From NCBI RefSeq assembly GCF_026262505.1, contig NC_067208.1, positions 16,997,962 through 17,061,961 of the forward strand: a stretch of DNA of 64,000 nt, given 5' to 3'. A model generated the notes under the pieces. The model was not told where the DNA came from. It made no database searches and saw only the letters and a list, made by a program, of their open reading frames with translations. Source of the DNA: Trichomonas vaginalis G3. Its lineage: Eukaryota > Parabasalia > Trichomonadida > Trichomonadidae. This document shows positions 51,991 to 62,388 of the stretch, piece by piece. A program made the translations under genes and the position numbers. Position 1 is the first letter of the stretch, and each line of letters starts with the position of its first letter.

Positions 51991-52874
51991 AACAATGTTG
52001 GTCGTTCCCATGGAATATTTTTGACTTTAATGGTATTAGTCATGATATGAATCTCAAGGTATGAACGAGGAGAGATGAGAGACTTATATGCTTCCCAAAT
52101 TTCTTCAAAAGGTAATGTTATACCTGACTGTTTCCAAATGAGTTCAATATCATAGCGTGAGAAACCTTGAAAGATAACGAAGTCAGTTATGAGACGTTTT
52201 ATGTTTAAAGCAAGGAAACGCCATGTTTGCATAAGTATTGCTACAGTTAAATGGTAATGTCTGACTTTAGTTATGATGTTAGCTAATGGTGAGTCAGGCT
52301 TTGACACTAAACCTTTTCCGGCGAAGTCGTCACAAACGAGCAGAGTGTTTGAAGGATACTTTTTGAAGGGGTATTTTGAAAGTTTTGATAGAATGTAGTT
52401 TGTCAGTCGTTTCATATCGTAAACTCCTGAGTACTGACGTAAGTGGTGTTTGTCAATAATTCTTTCCATCTCTTCTGAAGTCTTTTGCATTCCTGACTGT
52501 ATGAACTCTACAATAGCATAATATTTTCTCTTACGTCGAATGTAACGTTGAAGAAATTCAATGAGTTCACTGTCTGGAACTTTAACGACAGAGGCTTGAA
52601 CTTTTGACATAAATGTTTTCGCTGTTGAGTCCATAGAGTCTGAAGTTGCTGATATAATGATTTGGTCATAATATGAGTCATTTCCTAAACGTTCTGTTAT
52701 GAGTATATGACGAATGAGGTTAAATGTCTTACCTGAACCCATCTTTCCACAATAGAAATAAACGCCATTTGAACAGAACTCATAGTCCTTACTGAAAGGA
52801 AGAATGAGAGAAGAGTTAAGTTTGTCTGTAGTTTCATTCATGTCTTCATCTACGTCATGTATTAAATGCTTCAT
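51987..52874 (-). CDS. DNA-packaging ATPase, A32/FtsK-HerA type (Maverick 2)
   Basis: A 295-residue open protein. Walker A is GKMGSGKT at about residue 43, Walker B NTLLVCDDFAGKG at about 180, followed by a helical segment (ITKVRHYHLTVAILMQTWRF) where the sensor Gln/Thr of this family sits. Polintons and nucleocytoplasmic DNA viruses use such ATPases to pack DNA into the capsid. Only 16 bp separate its start from the next, divergent gene. Confidence 0.88.
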   Translation of the reverse strand: MKHLIHDVDEDMNETTDKLNSSLILPFSKDYEFCSNGVYFYCGKMGSGKTFNLIRHILITERLGNDSYYDQIIISATSDSMDSTAKTFMSKVQASVVKVPDSELIEFLQRYIRRKRKYYAIVEFIQSGMQKTSEEMERIIDKHHLRQYSGVYDMKRLTNYILSKLSKYPFKKYPSNTLLVCDDFAGKGLVSKPDSPLANIITKVRHYHLTVAILMQTWRFLALNIKRLITDFVIFQGFSRYDIELIWKQSGITLPFEEIWEAYKSLISPRSYLEIHIMTNTIKVKNIPWERPTLF

Positions 52875-52890
52875 TTTATCTCCATTAAAA
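52875..52890. promoter_or_regulatory. 16-bp divergent start region
   Basis: TTTATCTCCATTAAAA lies between the start codons of the ATPase (minus) and the capsid-associated gene (plus). The same sequence occurs at 8107-8122 in copy A. Confidence 0.6.
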
Positions 52891-53772
52891 ATGCAAGTCA
52901 GAAATATTCAGAACATAGCACCGAGTCTAACTGACAAGAGTATAAAGATATACTATGAACATGTTATGATGAAACCAACCAAAATTCAAGAAAGTCAGTA
53001 TACTTATGAATATCCAAGACATTGGGTAGAGTATATAGGAGGTGAGAAAGCTATTGAAATCAGACAGGTTCGAAGTATTCCAGCAGGAAGAACAATATTA
53101 TTGAAGAACTTTAATGTTTTGAGGTATAATGATGAAACAAAGAAGCAAGATAGTTTTCCTGTTGCTGTGTATGTGAACTTAGATACAGGAGATGACATGA
53201 AAGTTTTTAACACAAAGCTTCAAACGGTAGTGAGAGAACAACTGACTGCAGAAGGACACCCATTACCTTCAGAAGTTACCATAGCATATAATTTTGAAAC
53301 AAATGCAATAGATTTTAAAATCGCCTCTGCAAAGAAGTCAGGTTTTACATTTAATGAAGCAGATGTATATTCGAATGAAAACTTCAAAGCTATTGCATGG
53401 TTAGATAATGACGATTGCTTTAAGAAAATATTTAAATTCAGTGACTCAAAGATGTCAATAGATGACCTTCGTGGAATGTTACCATCGACGTTTACAGTTG
53501 AAGGCTCAGCAGGATTGCTTACAAGATTGTCAATTGGTGGCGTTTGGTCTCGTGAGAACATTGTTATAAAATCCAGTATAAGTGAATTTGCTGAAGAATC
53601 TATATTATGTCTTTCAAACTACATGTATTCGCCACCGAAGCATTATAGTATAACAAACTTTGTCAGTAAGTTTAACATAAGACTTGTCGAACCTTCTTCA
53701 ATGAAAGATGTTGTGCTACCTAAAGATGGAAAGGATGGACTCATTATTGAGATGATTTTAATTGCATATTAA
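52891..53772 (+). CDS. Capsid-associated (minor capsid-like) protein, 293 residues
   Basis: Strand-rich protein starting MQVRNIQNIAPSLTDKSIKI. C-terminal hydrophobic block VVLPKDGKDGLIIEMILIAY, shared with the protein at 37439. The neighbouring packaging ATPase and small virion-type genes support a virion role. It could be a second jelly-roll minor capsid protein; not proven. The site where copy A carries a transposon is uninterrupted here. Confidence 0.6.
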   Translation: MQVRNIQNIAPSLTDKSIKIYYEHVMMKPTKIQESQYTYEYPRHWVEYIGGEKAIEIRQVRSIPAGRTILLKNFNVLRYNDETKKQDSFPVAVYVNLDTGDDMKVFNTKLQTVVREQLTAEGHPLPSEVTIAYNFETNAIDFKIASAKKSGFTFNEADVYSNENFKAIAWLDNDDCFKKIFKFSDSKMSIDDLRGMLPSTFTVEGSAGLLTRLSIGGVWSRENIVIKSSISEFAEESILCLSNYMYSPPKHYSITNFVSKFNIRLVEPSSMKDVVLPKDGKDGLIIEMILIAY

Positions 53773-53997
53773 ATGAGCTTGTTCTTAAAGGTCGTTCATG
53801 ATGAAATAACTGTTGTAGAAGATGTTAGCAATTGTTCAGACATTTTGAAGCGAATAGATGAGATAAGAAAGAAGTTAGATAGACCGCAAAGCGGTGAGGG
53901 TGAAGCCCGTGAGAATGTTTATGTTTCATTGACTTTCTCCAGTAACGAGAACTTTTATGAGATAATATTGAAGAGAGATGATTTTAATATGGGGTAA
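53773..53997 (+). CDS. Small Maverick protein, 74 residues (copy 2)
   Basis: Abuts the genes on both sides (stop and ATG adjacent). Same protein as at 10207-10431, with a double-hairpin insert at 53884-53910 whose second stem has paired base changes relative to copy A. Family unknown. Confidence 0.65.
   Translation: MSLFLKVVHDEITVVEDVSNCSDILKRIDEIRKKLDRPQSGEGEARENVYVSLTFSSNENFYEIILKRDDFNMG
53884..53910. repeat. Double-hairpin insert with compensatory changes
   Basis: CCGC-AAA-GCGG, TGAG, GGGT-GAA-GCCC. Compared with 10318-10344 both arms of stem 2 have changed together (GGAC/GTCC to GGGT/GCCC), keeping the pairing. Confidence 0.7.
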
Positions 53998-54525
53998 ATG
54001 GTAGCTTGGGCAGCTTTAGGCGCAATGGGAACAAAAGCATTAGCATTTGGAGCAAAAGCACTTGGAGCTTATGACGCAGTAAATAAAATGAGTGGAGGAA
54101 GGGTTTCAAAGACATTAGATGCAAATAAAGGAAAGATTGGAGGCTGGGTTGCAAAGAAGTTAAGATTAAATAAAATAGGGCTCATAAATAAAGCATCCAA
54201 TTTGGTTGCGACTGAGTCAGAAAATGCTTTAGGAAAGGACGATGAGTTTGCAAAACACGCAAAAGACTTTAATGACCAGATGAAAGGTGAAACAATGCAT
54301 TTAAATAGAGTCGATGGAACTAAAGAAAATGTTTCTTCTCCACCAGCGGTTTATCCATACGGACCTTATGGAATGTATGGAAACCCTTATGAACGACCAT
54401 TTGACCCATTGACTGGTGGAAGTAATTGGTATCATTATGGACGAAGAAGAAAGACAGTCAAGTTGGAGACAGACGTGAAGAAAGCAACTAAAAAGAAACC
54501 AAGGAAGAGAGTTATAAAGCAATGA
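53998..54525 (+). CDS. Basic virion-type protein, 175 residues (copy 2)
   Basis: As at 10432-10947: Gly/Ala-rich amphipathic N-terminus, Pro/Tyr/Gly linker and a Lys/Arg C-terminus, with four more residues in the linker. It is the last gene before the right terminal repeat. Confidence 0.65.
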   Translation: MVAWAALGAMGTKALAFGAKALGAYDAVNKMSGGRVSKTLDANKGKIGGWVAKKLRLNKIGLINKASNLVATESENALGKDDEFAKHAKDFNDQMKGETMHLNRVDGTKENVSSPPAVYPYGPYGMYGNPYERPFDPLTGGSNWYHYGRRRKTVKLETDVKKATKKKPRKRVIKQ

Positions 54526-55157
54526 ATTCAACAGGGTAGAAATGAGGTTAGAAATCGGGTTAGATCTCACCACTTCACCTAAATTTATTTTTGTGCTATG
54601 TTTTCATACGTGTGAGGGTGGTGATATCATTTATTTTTTATTTTATTTTTTAAAATTATTTTTATTTTATTTGGATGTAATGACAGAACAAAAGCAACTC
54701 ATACAAATCAAAACATATAACAAACATACATTTAAACATTTATTCTTCCTTCCTGAGCATAACATGTTCTTTCAAATACATCCGAGACCAGTTGACTTTT
54801 CATTGACTGTTTATAAAGATAGAAATAGTTATATCATTAAACCATACGATGACGAAGGTAAGTTATGTAAATTGTACGTTAAGAAGTTAGAGAAAGTTTA
54901 TGGCTTCAAGTATGACTACAATAGGGTTAACACTGATGATGAAGATATTGAGGAAAATTTATGAGAACATTAGTGAAGTTGTTAGTGAGAACGATAGTGA
55001 GGTGAAATTGTTGGCGGCTTTGTAAATATTTAAGGTTAAGATAGTTTTTGCGTTCATGTTGTAAAATATACGTTAACGGTTTTGTAAAGTGTCAAATTCA
55101 CAAGTGTTGGGTAAGGTGGAACGCAGTGCCACCATACCCAAGACTTGTATACTAACT
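54515..55157. repeat. Right terminal inverted repeat of Maverick 2
   Basis: Inverse of 33651-34300; ends CTTGTATACTAACT at 55157, followed by ATAAA of the host. Confidence 0.9.
54680..54964 (+). CDS. Terminal-repeat protein MTEQKQ, 94 residues (right copy)
   Basis: Starts at the ATG in GGATGTAATGACAG and contains HTFKHLFFLPEHNMFF and HPRPVDFSLTVYKD. It lies wholly in the terminal repeat. Compact mixed alpha/beta protein with acidic tail; role unknown. Confidence 0.65.
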   Translation: MTEQKQLIQIKTYNKHTFKHLFFLPEHNMFFQIHPRPVDFSLTVYKDRNSYIIKPYDDEGKLCKLYVKKLEKVYGFKYDYNRVNTDDEDIEENL

Positions 55158-56317
55158 ATAAATCCTAATAGAAATATTCAGAAGCGAAGTTTAACAGATA
55201 ATTTGACAACAGCTGAAGAACAAAGAGGATTCTTGAATTCGGAAAAATTCATGGAAATTTACGAAAAACTTAAAAGTGAAACAAGATTCCTTATCAAGAA
55301 GGCAACTGATGATATTGTTTCTTGTGAATTACTTGCATTTAAAGCTGTCACATTCAAGAAAGGTAATATTTCTTCTTTATATTCTTTTGATGAAGATACA
55401 AAGATACCTGATGATATTAGAGATGATATTAGAAATGATTTTAGAAAAGTGACAGAAACCGTCAGAAAAGTTTGACAATTTCTAAGCAAAAGTCAAAGAA
55501 CAGTTTCGAAAGACATCTTTCTCTTAAAAATCGCTTTGATAATTATCTCGATTCAATCATGGATAAATGCACAATGTTAATAGACCAAAAAATAAGTTTA
55601 CAAATGTCAACACAACAAATTTTGTCATTTATTTTATCGGATTTGACAATTTCAGATATCAGAATTTTACGTGACATTGCAAATAAGAGAAAAGATATCA
55701 CAGAGAGTTCTTTCTCCTATTTACAAATGTATTTCGATGAGGTCAAAAATGACGATTTATTGCTAACAATGATTAGAAATATTGATACTGAAATTATTTA
55801 CTCAAAACAAATATTAGATAAACTTGTTGAAATTTACGGTCATCTTAATAAAGACGAGAAAGAAATTAAGGAAGATAAACCACAGGAAGTATATCAAAAA
55901 GAAAATCTTAAATCCGATTTGAGCTACATCGGAAATAACAAACCATTAATTGCAGACAAAATTTGTCAAATCAGAACAACGTTAAAAAACGATAAAAATT
56001 TGTTGAATGAAGTATTATTGTCGATTTCTCCTAATGATGTCAATATTTCGATGGGTGCACTTGCTGTTTTAGGCTTCCATAACTATGATATAACAACAAC
56101 TGGATATGGCTACGTAAACAATGTATTACGAAGTGTCAAAGATATGACAATTTCCGAGTTCAAGATTTGTGTTCCAGATTTCAAAGTTCCACCACCAGAA
56201 TATACTTTACCAAATTTTCTCAGAAATAATGCTATTCTTTTGCTTTACAAATTAGATGAAGTCGAGAATTTGAATGAAGTTTTGCAAGTTATTAGATTTG
56301 CTAATGCAAATAATATA
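55158..56317 (+). pseudogene. HECT E3 ubiquitin ligase gene, middle part
   Basis: Host sequence resumes with INPNRNIQKRSLTDNLTTAE and is helical. The frame changes between 55440 and 55471 (one frameshift), after which 292 codons run to the mariner border at 56317. No catalytic motif lies in this part; it corresponds to the long helical region that precedes the HECT domain. Confidence 0.7.
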
Positions 56318-57619
56318 GGGTGTCCAAAGGTGTGTTTAGCACAAACCTGAATACTGCGAATAGAAATAAACAAGTTACATATATATATAAAGTTTATTTA
56401 AATATAATCACCATTGGATTCAATCACGCGTTCGCAGCGATCGATCCAGGCTTGAAAGACACGCTTTAAATCATCATGAGAAAATTGCTCAAATTGCTCT
56501 CTTACAAAATTTTCAAGATCATCTGGACTCGCGAATTCGCGTCCTTCAGCTCTCTTTTTTAGCGTGCCGAATAAATAAAAGTCAGAGGGTGCAATATCAG
56601 GTGAATAAATTGGGTTTGGAACAACTTTGACATTGTTTTCCACCAAGTAATTCATTACCTTATGACTTTTGTGAACTCTTGAATTATCAAAATGAATTGC
56701 AAACTTTTGTTTTTGTTGTTTGGATTTCTCAAACTCATCAGAATTGATAATTTGAGTAAGAACATTGTCAATTAGATACTGAGCATTCATCGTATTAGGT
56801 TTTTGAAGAATATCAATTGCGATGATGCCATTCACGCCCCAAAAAACCGACAACATCATCATTGGTGTGTCAATTTTTTTCTTCGGGAATGTTTGCGGAT
56901 TTTCATCCTTCGGGATCCACATGATTTTGGCTTCTGCTGCATATTGAAACCAAGACTCGTCCCCTGTTACTAAAAAGCGAAACTTCTTGGTTTGATACGC
57001 ACCCAATATAGAGAGGAGCTCTTTCGAAGATTGGACTCTAGATTTTTTTTGAACTGAATTAAGGTTGTGCGGAACCCAACGTGTATACGCTAGTTTGTAG
57101 TTCAAATAATTGTGCAGATAATAACTGACTGTTGTACGTGGTATCTTTGTCATCTCCTCTATCCTTCTGAGTGATGCTCTTGGGTCTTCATCTAGCGCTT
57201 GAAGAATTGCTTTGATTTTTCTTTGATCCGGCGATTTTTTGTCAATTTTTATGATGGGCGCCTTTTTGTTCATGAAGTGATACATCCTAACATGATACGT
57301 TACAGTGGAATAGCTAGGAGCATCCATACTGAAGCATTTTACCAATGTCTCGTAGATTTTTTTACAGTCTTTGCATTTTTTTGCAAGAGCGAGGATGTTT
57401 TCTTTATGATTCATTAAAAAAATGAAAAAAATCCCGCCAAAATTTCCCGCGAAACCGCCTCTTGTCTCAAAATTCATTTTATATCCCGGCATGGCGCCAA
57501 AATACAACATACTCATCATATACATATATTCATATTTTTTATTATATATTTATAATCAGCATATATCTCCTTTAATAGTCTCATATAGAGCGCTGTGCTA
57601 AACGCACCTTTGGACACCC
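56318..57619 (-). mobile_element. mariner DNA transposon (Tvmar1-like)
   Basis: A 1302-bp element flanked by TA (56316-56317 and 57620-57621). The ends are inverted repeats of about 26-28 bp starting GGGTGTCCAAAGGTG, with one difference in the first 26. The transposase frame is open. Size, ends and the trichomonad setting fit Tvmar1. It sits in the HECT gene. Confidence 0.92.
56398..57414 (-). CDS. mariner transposase, DD34D
   Basis: A 339-residue open frame from the ATG at 57414 (MNHKENILALAKKC); the frame is open further up, but mariner transposases are about 345 residues, so this start fits best. The N-terminal half has two helix-turn-helix regions for binding the ends (second: LRRIEEMTKIPRTTVSYYL). 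Catalytic Asp residues are visible in VTGDESWF, FAIHFDNSRVH and SPDIAPSDFYLFG, with exactly 34 residues between the second and third. The usual WVPH linker motif is present (RWVPHNLN). No internal stop is seen, so the gene may be functional. Confidence 0.92.
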   Translation of the reverse strand: MNHKENILALAKKCKDCKKIYETLVKCFSMDAPSYSTVTYHVRMYHFMNKKAPIIKIDKKSPDQRKIKAILQALDEDPRASLRRIEEMTKIPRTTVSYYLHNYLNYKLAYTRWVPHNLNSVQKKSRVQSSKELLSILGAYQTKKFRFLVTGDESWFQYAAEAKIMWIPKDENPQTFPKKKIDTPMMMLSVFWGVNGIIAIDILQKPNTMNAQYLIDNVLTQIINSDEFEKSKQQKQKFAIHFDNSRVHKSHKVMNYLVENNVKVVPNPIYSPDIAPSDFYLFGTLKKRAEGREFASPDDLENFVREQFEQFSHDDLKRVFQAWIDRCERVIESNGDYI

Positions 57620-59857
57620 TATATTAAATTGCCAGATTCATTACGTTTCTATCTTCATAAATTTAAATTGTCAACAACAAGTGACAATTTATTTAACTCT
57701 CCGTTATACAAATATAAATTTTCTAAAGAAGTTTCAAAGAATAATTTCATCTCTCTTCATTCAGCATCATCTGCAGAAAAACACCAATTGAAAATGTCAA
57801 AAGATGATTTGACATTTTTTGTGTATGATTCAGTAAAAGAACATGTTAATTTCACAACAAATAATAAAGAATTATTATCATTTGGCGGAATGATTACAAA
57901 AGATTCAGTTGCTTACGATTCATTCCCTCATTCTTCAGAGTGCTTCCAAATACAACAAAAAGGTATTCCTTTCTTTGTTTCTTATTATAATGATCAAACA
58001 GTTAAAGCTGGATTCGACCACAAAGATATATCTAATTCTACAGTTGTTGTTAATAATATTTCAGATGTTTTACCAAAATTCCCAACAAATTTTGTTGGTC
58101 AAACCGTTTTTGTTGATGGCTACGGTCCAGGAATTATCATTGAGTCATCAAACAACAAATCAAAGATTTATATAAATGATTGCGGCAAAGAAATCTTGTT
58201 GGAATTAAGAAATGATGAATTTAAGATTCTTGATCAAAATTTCTTTAAATCTATTTTGCATGGAATTGTAATGAAATGTCCTTCATCAATCTTTACCAAA
58301 AACATTAAAGAACATTACGAAGTTGAAATGCAAACAAAAATCATTTTAGAAATAGCTAAAATACAAAAAGTCAAATTCGAAATCGATTGGCCCAGAATGT
58401 TAGAATTAGTTGACAAAAATACTTCATATGAAGTGATTGCTTTCTTCAAAAGAAATGAAAGAAGGATATTCAAAGAATTTTACCACAATCCAGATAAAAT
58501 AAGTATAAAAATGGTTGAAAATTGTGCAAAATACCTTGCTTTGGACACAGAATTATTATCATTTTCTTTGAAAAACTCTTCATCATTAATTCAAAGCCAT
58601 TATATATACATATCATTGCGTGATAACTTTAATTTCTTAAACAAGAACAATTACAGAAAATTTGATCGTCAGATTTCGTATTTGCTGGATCATCTAGAAG
58701 CAACATCCATGAAGTGTCTAAATGAATATTTTATGTTTATTATTAAAAACAACTTCGATGCCAACAGTTCGTTCCATTTATATGAATTGATTCTGATGAC
58801 TTATATGGAAACAGGAAAATTTTCTCCAGCAATACCTATTTATTTAGACTGTTATAATCCATTGGGAAAATACTTACTTATTTCTGATAAAAATTTAGAT
58901 CAATTAGATTCTGAGTCATATTTTGAAAACAAAGTTAAAAGACTCTTTTCTAATTGTTTTAAAGACTTAAGAAAGAGAATTGTTAAAAATATTCCGGAAA
59001 GAAAATATCGAATTGCCTTTGAATTCAATAGATTTGAATCTTATCCAATCAATCCAAATGCTGATAGATTATACATGTTCGAGAGATTTATCGAATATGT
59101 TGATCCAATACAGCTTAGAAAAATGAAAGTAAAATTTATAGGAGAAGGTGGTATTGATGCAGGAGGCCTCAGAAGAGAAGCAATGACAATGATAGGAGAA
59201 GAAATCAAAAATGAGCTTTTTACTATAGATTCAAACGGTTATTATAAATTGTCAACAACAGATGGACTGTTCCAAACATTTATTGGTGTTTACATTGCTT
59301 TTTGCCTAAATATCAAGGCCCCGTTTTCGATAAATTTACCAGATGATGTCAAAAATTACATCATTTCAGATATGAAAGGACATGAAGAATACGAAAGCGT
59401 TAGAGTTGATTTCCAAACAGCAATACCATTGAACAATCTTTCGAATGTTAGGAGCTTGGCTATAAGAAGATTAGTAGTTTTTGGAAATTCGAAACAAATA
59501 ATCAATCCAGCAGACATTATTAATCTTTTGGATGGTTCTTCAAAGAGAATTCGCGTTTTCTCAGAAGCAATTAGATTATTGAATCCTGAAGAGTTACCTA
59601 ATTTGTTAGCATTCATTACAGGATCACCTACATTGGATTATAACACTACAAAAATATCTATTGCTTCGATATCGGGAGGTGATGATGAGAATGAAAGAAC
59701 TTGGCCACTACCAATTGCTCATACTTGCTTCAAGAAGATTGATCTCCCTCCTTACTCTGATCCAAATATTCTTGTTGAAAAACTCAGAGCAGCAATGAGT
59801 TATTCCAAGATTATCTCAGATGACATAGACCTTGTTGATTTTTCACTATTTCATTGA
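57620..59857 (+). pseudogene. HECT E3 ubiquitin ligase gene, 3' part with catalytic domain
   Basis: An open stretch of 742 codons from 57629. The HECT domain fills the last 350 residues: KVKFIGEGGIDAGGLRREAM starts the N-lobe, and the C-lobe has LPIAHTCFKKIDLPPY, whose Cys would accept ubiquitin, followed by LVEKLRAAMSYSK. HECT ligases move ubiquitin from E2 to substrate through this Cys. The frame does not match that left of the mariner by one base, so an extra small indel exists near the border. The catalytic end is intact in itself, but the gene as a whole is disrupted. Confidence 0.85.
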
Positions 59858-60101
59858 AATATATCTTATTTTTTATAGATTTTAAAATTCACTACCAAGA
59901 TATTCTTTACTTTTACTAATCCTCTGGAATTTTTGGGTATTATTTCATTACAATCTAGCATGCATATTCCACACTAAAATATCCAAAAATTTTCCTTTTG
60001 AATTATTGCTTATGGAATATTCCATTAATAGTTGGATGGCAAAATTTCATAAATAAATTCTATGAGCTTTCACAAAAAGTAAAAATTTTAATGGCAGAAT
60101 T

Positions 60102-60107
60102 TCATTA
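60102..60107 (+). promoter_or_regulatory. Initiator-like TCATTA before ankyrin gene
   Basis: TTTCATTAAAAATG: a TCATTA motif three bases upstream of the ATG, as in the 3' half of the trichomonad initiator consensus. Confidence 0.45.
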
Positions 60108-60110
60108 AAA

Positions 60111-62276
60111 ATGAATAATCTGGATTATAATGAGCTCTTATTAGCAAGTAAGGATTACCCTGAAATATTCAAAAAATTGTACATGCTTAAATCATGTAAT
60201 GAAACTGAAATCTTCAAACTATACGACGATATCAAAAATAAAATAATAGAAACTAAGATACTTTTACCATCACGGGTTCTAACGATCATTACAGATGCTT
60301 GTTTATACAATAATCGCTACACACGGTCATATTGGACTCTTTGCAAAAAGTTGATTGAGGAATATCATCCAAATCAGATCCAATTCAATTCACATATATT
60401 CTATTATTTTTATTACAAAGAATATGGAGTTATTTTTGATAAACATATACAAAGATCAATTGATAAATACGAACATTTTAAAATTTCATTGGATGCTCAC
60501 GAAAAATGCACAATTTATGGAGCAATTATGAATGATGATAAAGAATTATTAATATGGTTCACAGAAACATCAAGATTTATGCACAGTAAAATTCTGAAAA
60601 GTGATTTTTATCCAAATAATTCTAACCTTGGATATTCATTACTTGAATTGTGCTGCTATTACGGATCTTTTAATTGTTTTAAGTTTTTAAGAACAAAATT
60701 TAACTCTAAGATCACTCCTAAGTGCCTTCAATTTTCATTTTTAGGCGGAAATCCAGACATCTTGAGTGAATGTTTGAAATTTGAAAAACCAGATAAAGAA
60801 TGCATGAAATATGCAATTATTTCACACAACATTGATTTTGTTACATATTTGATGAACGAGCATCAAATTCAAATCGATATTAAACTATGCAATGAATTCA
60901 ATAACATTGAAGCATCTTTTGTTTATTTAGATCAAACAAAAAATATCTTTGACTGGCTTCATTTTTCATCAATTTTCCGTATTCCATCACTTTGGGAATA
61001 TCTAATTTCAAAAGGTATTCCCAAAAACAAAAATGATAATACAGTCCTTCAATTAGCAGTTGCAGAAAACGAAAAAGAAATGGTTGAGTTTCTTTTATTG
61101 CATGGTGCAGATATCGATGCAGCTAATAATAATGGAAAAACTCCCCTTATTTTGGCTATGAAAAATAGGTATTTTGATATTGCCAAATATCTTGTTGAGC
61201 ATGGCGCAAATGTTAATGCAGTTGACAATAAAGGAAATGATGCAATTAATCTAGCAATAGATTATAATCACATTGATCTATTCAAGCTGTTTTTATCACA
61301 TGGAAATATAAATGTATCACCACAAAAAATTCCTCTTCACAATGCAATCTCAAGTCGCAATAAAGAATTAGCAGAACTTTTAATATCAATGGGTGCAAAT
61401 GTTAATGAAAAAGATATAAAGAGTTAGCAGAATTTTTAATATCAAATGGCGCAAATATCAATTTGAGAGATAGTGATAGTCGAAACGCTCCACATTATGC
61501 ATTATGTTCTTATAATTGTAAAATTGAGCTAATAGAATTTTTAATCTCAAAAGGTGCAAATGTTAATTCAAAAGATTATCGTGGCAGGGATGCTCTTCAT
61601 TATGCAGTGGAAAAAAACACTACTATTGATATAACAGAATATTTAATTTCTCATGGAGGGGATGTCAATTCAAAAAATTTTGAAGATCAAACACCTCTCC
61701 ATTATGCTGCCATATATCAAACAATCAAGCAACAAAAACTCTTATTCTCCATGGTGCTGATGTTAATATGAAAGATTTGTATGGGAAAACAGCTCTTATC
61801 ATAGCATCTTTTAACAGCCCAGATTTAACACTTTTTTTATCTCAAATGGAGCAGATTTTAATTTGAAAGATAATGATGGCGTTACCTTCCTCCACCAAAT
61901 TCGTTATCCTTCCTGTCTGGAAGAAATATGGGAAATGTTAATTACACATGCAGTGGATATCAATGCAAAAGACAAAAATGGGTGCACTCCTCTTCATTAT
62001 GCAGTAAGAAGGGGATTGGTGCAATTAGTTGAATTTCTTGTTTCACATGGAGTAGATGTCAATTCAAAAGATAATTTGGGGTGGACACCTCTTCATTACG
62101 CAGCAGAACAATCTCGTTTTGAAATAGTCGAGGAACTTATTTCTAATGGTGCAAATATCAATGAAAAAAACAATAAAAATCAAACCGCTCTCTCCCTTGC
62201 TATCGAATCACATCAATATAAACCTTATTACAATAAGACAATTGAACTTCTTAAGTCGAATGGTGGCATATGCTAA
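60111..62276 (+). pseudogene. Ankyrin-repeat protein, frameshifted
   Basis: The first 438 codons are open: N-terminal helical region as in the protein at 29318 (AIMNDDKELLIWF, CCYYGSFNCFKFL, SFLGGNPDILSECL), then ankyrin repeats. After 61427 repeats continue in other frames (61463-61771, then 61863-62276), with frameshifts near 61420, 61737 and 61835, the last in a T run. At least ten repeats are recognisable in total, ending SNGGIC. It is either a pseudogene or affected by sequencing errors; the first part alone could still give a truncated protein. Confidence 0.8.
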
Positions 62277-62388
62277 CAAGAGGAATAATAGCAAATGGTT
62301 TCTTATTACCTAAATATCTTATTTTTTTTTGAGAATGTTCAAATAAAATTTTAAAATCTGACATGTGATATAAAAAAATTAATTTAAA

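Larger units (their letters stand above)
33651..55157. mobile_element. Maverick/Polinton copy 2, almost complete (fossil)
   Basis: A 21.5-kb element beginning AGTTAGTATACAAG and ending with its inverse. The terminal inverted repeats are about 0.64 kb each (33651 to about 34300, about 54515 to 55157), and each carries a copy of the MTEQKQ gene. It is flanked by ATAAA on both sides (33646-33650, 55158-55162). It holds the family set: major capsid, minor capsid-like, packaging ATPase, DNA polymerase B and integrase genes, plus fibre-like and KilA-N genes. The right arm is largely open, while the left arm and accessory region have around ten or more breaks. The terminal repeats are nearly identical to each other, so the insertion is young. 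It interrupts a host HECT ligase gene. Confidence 0.95.
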
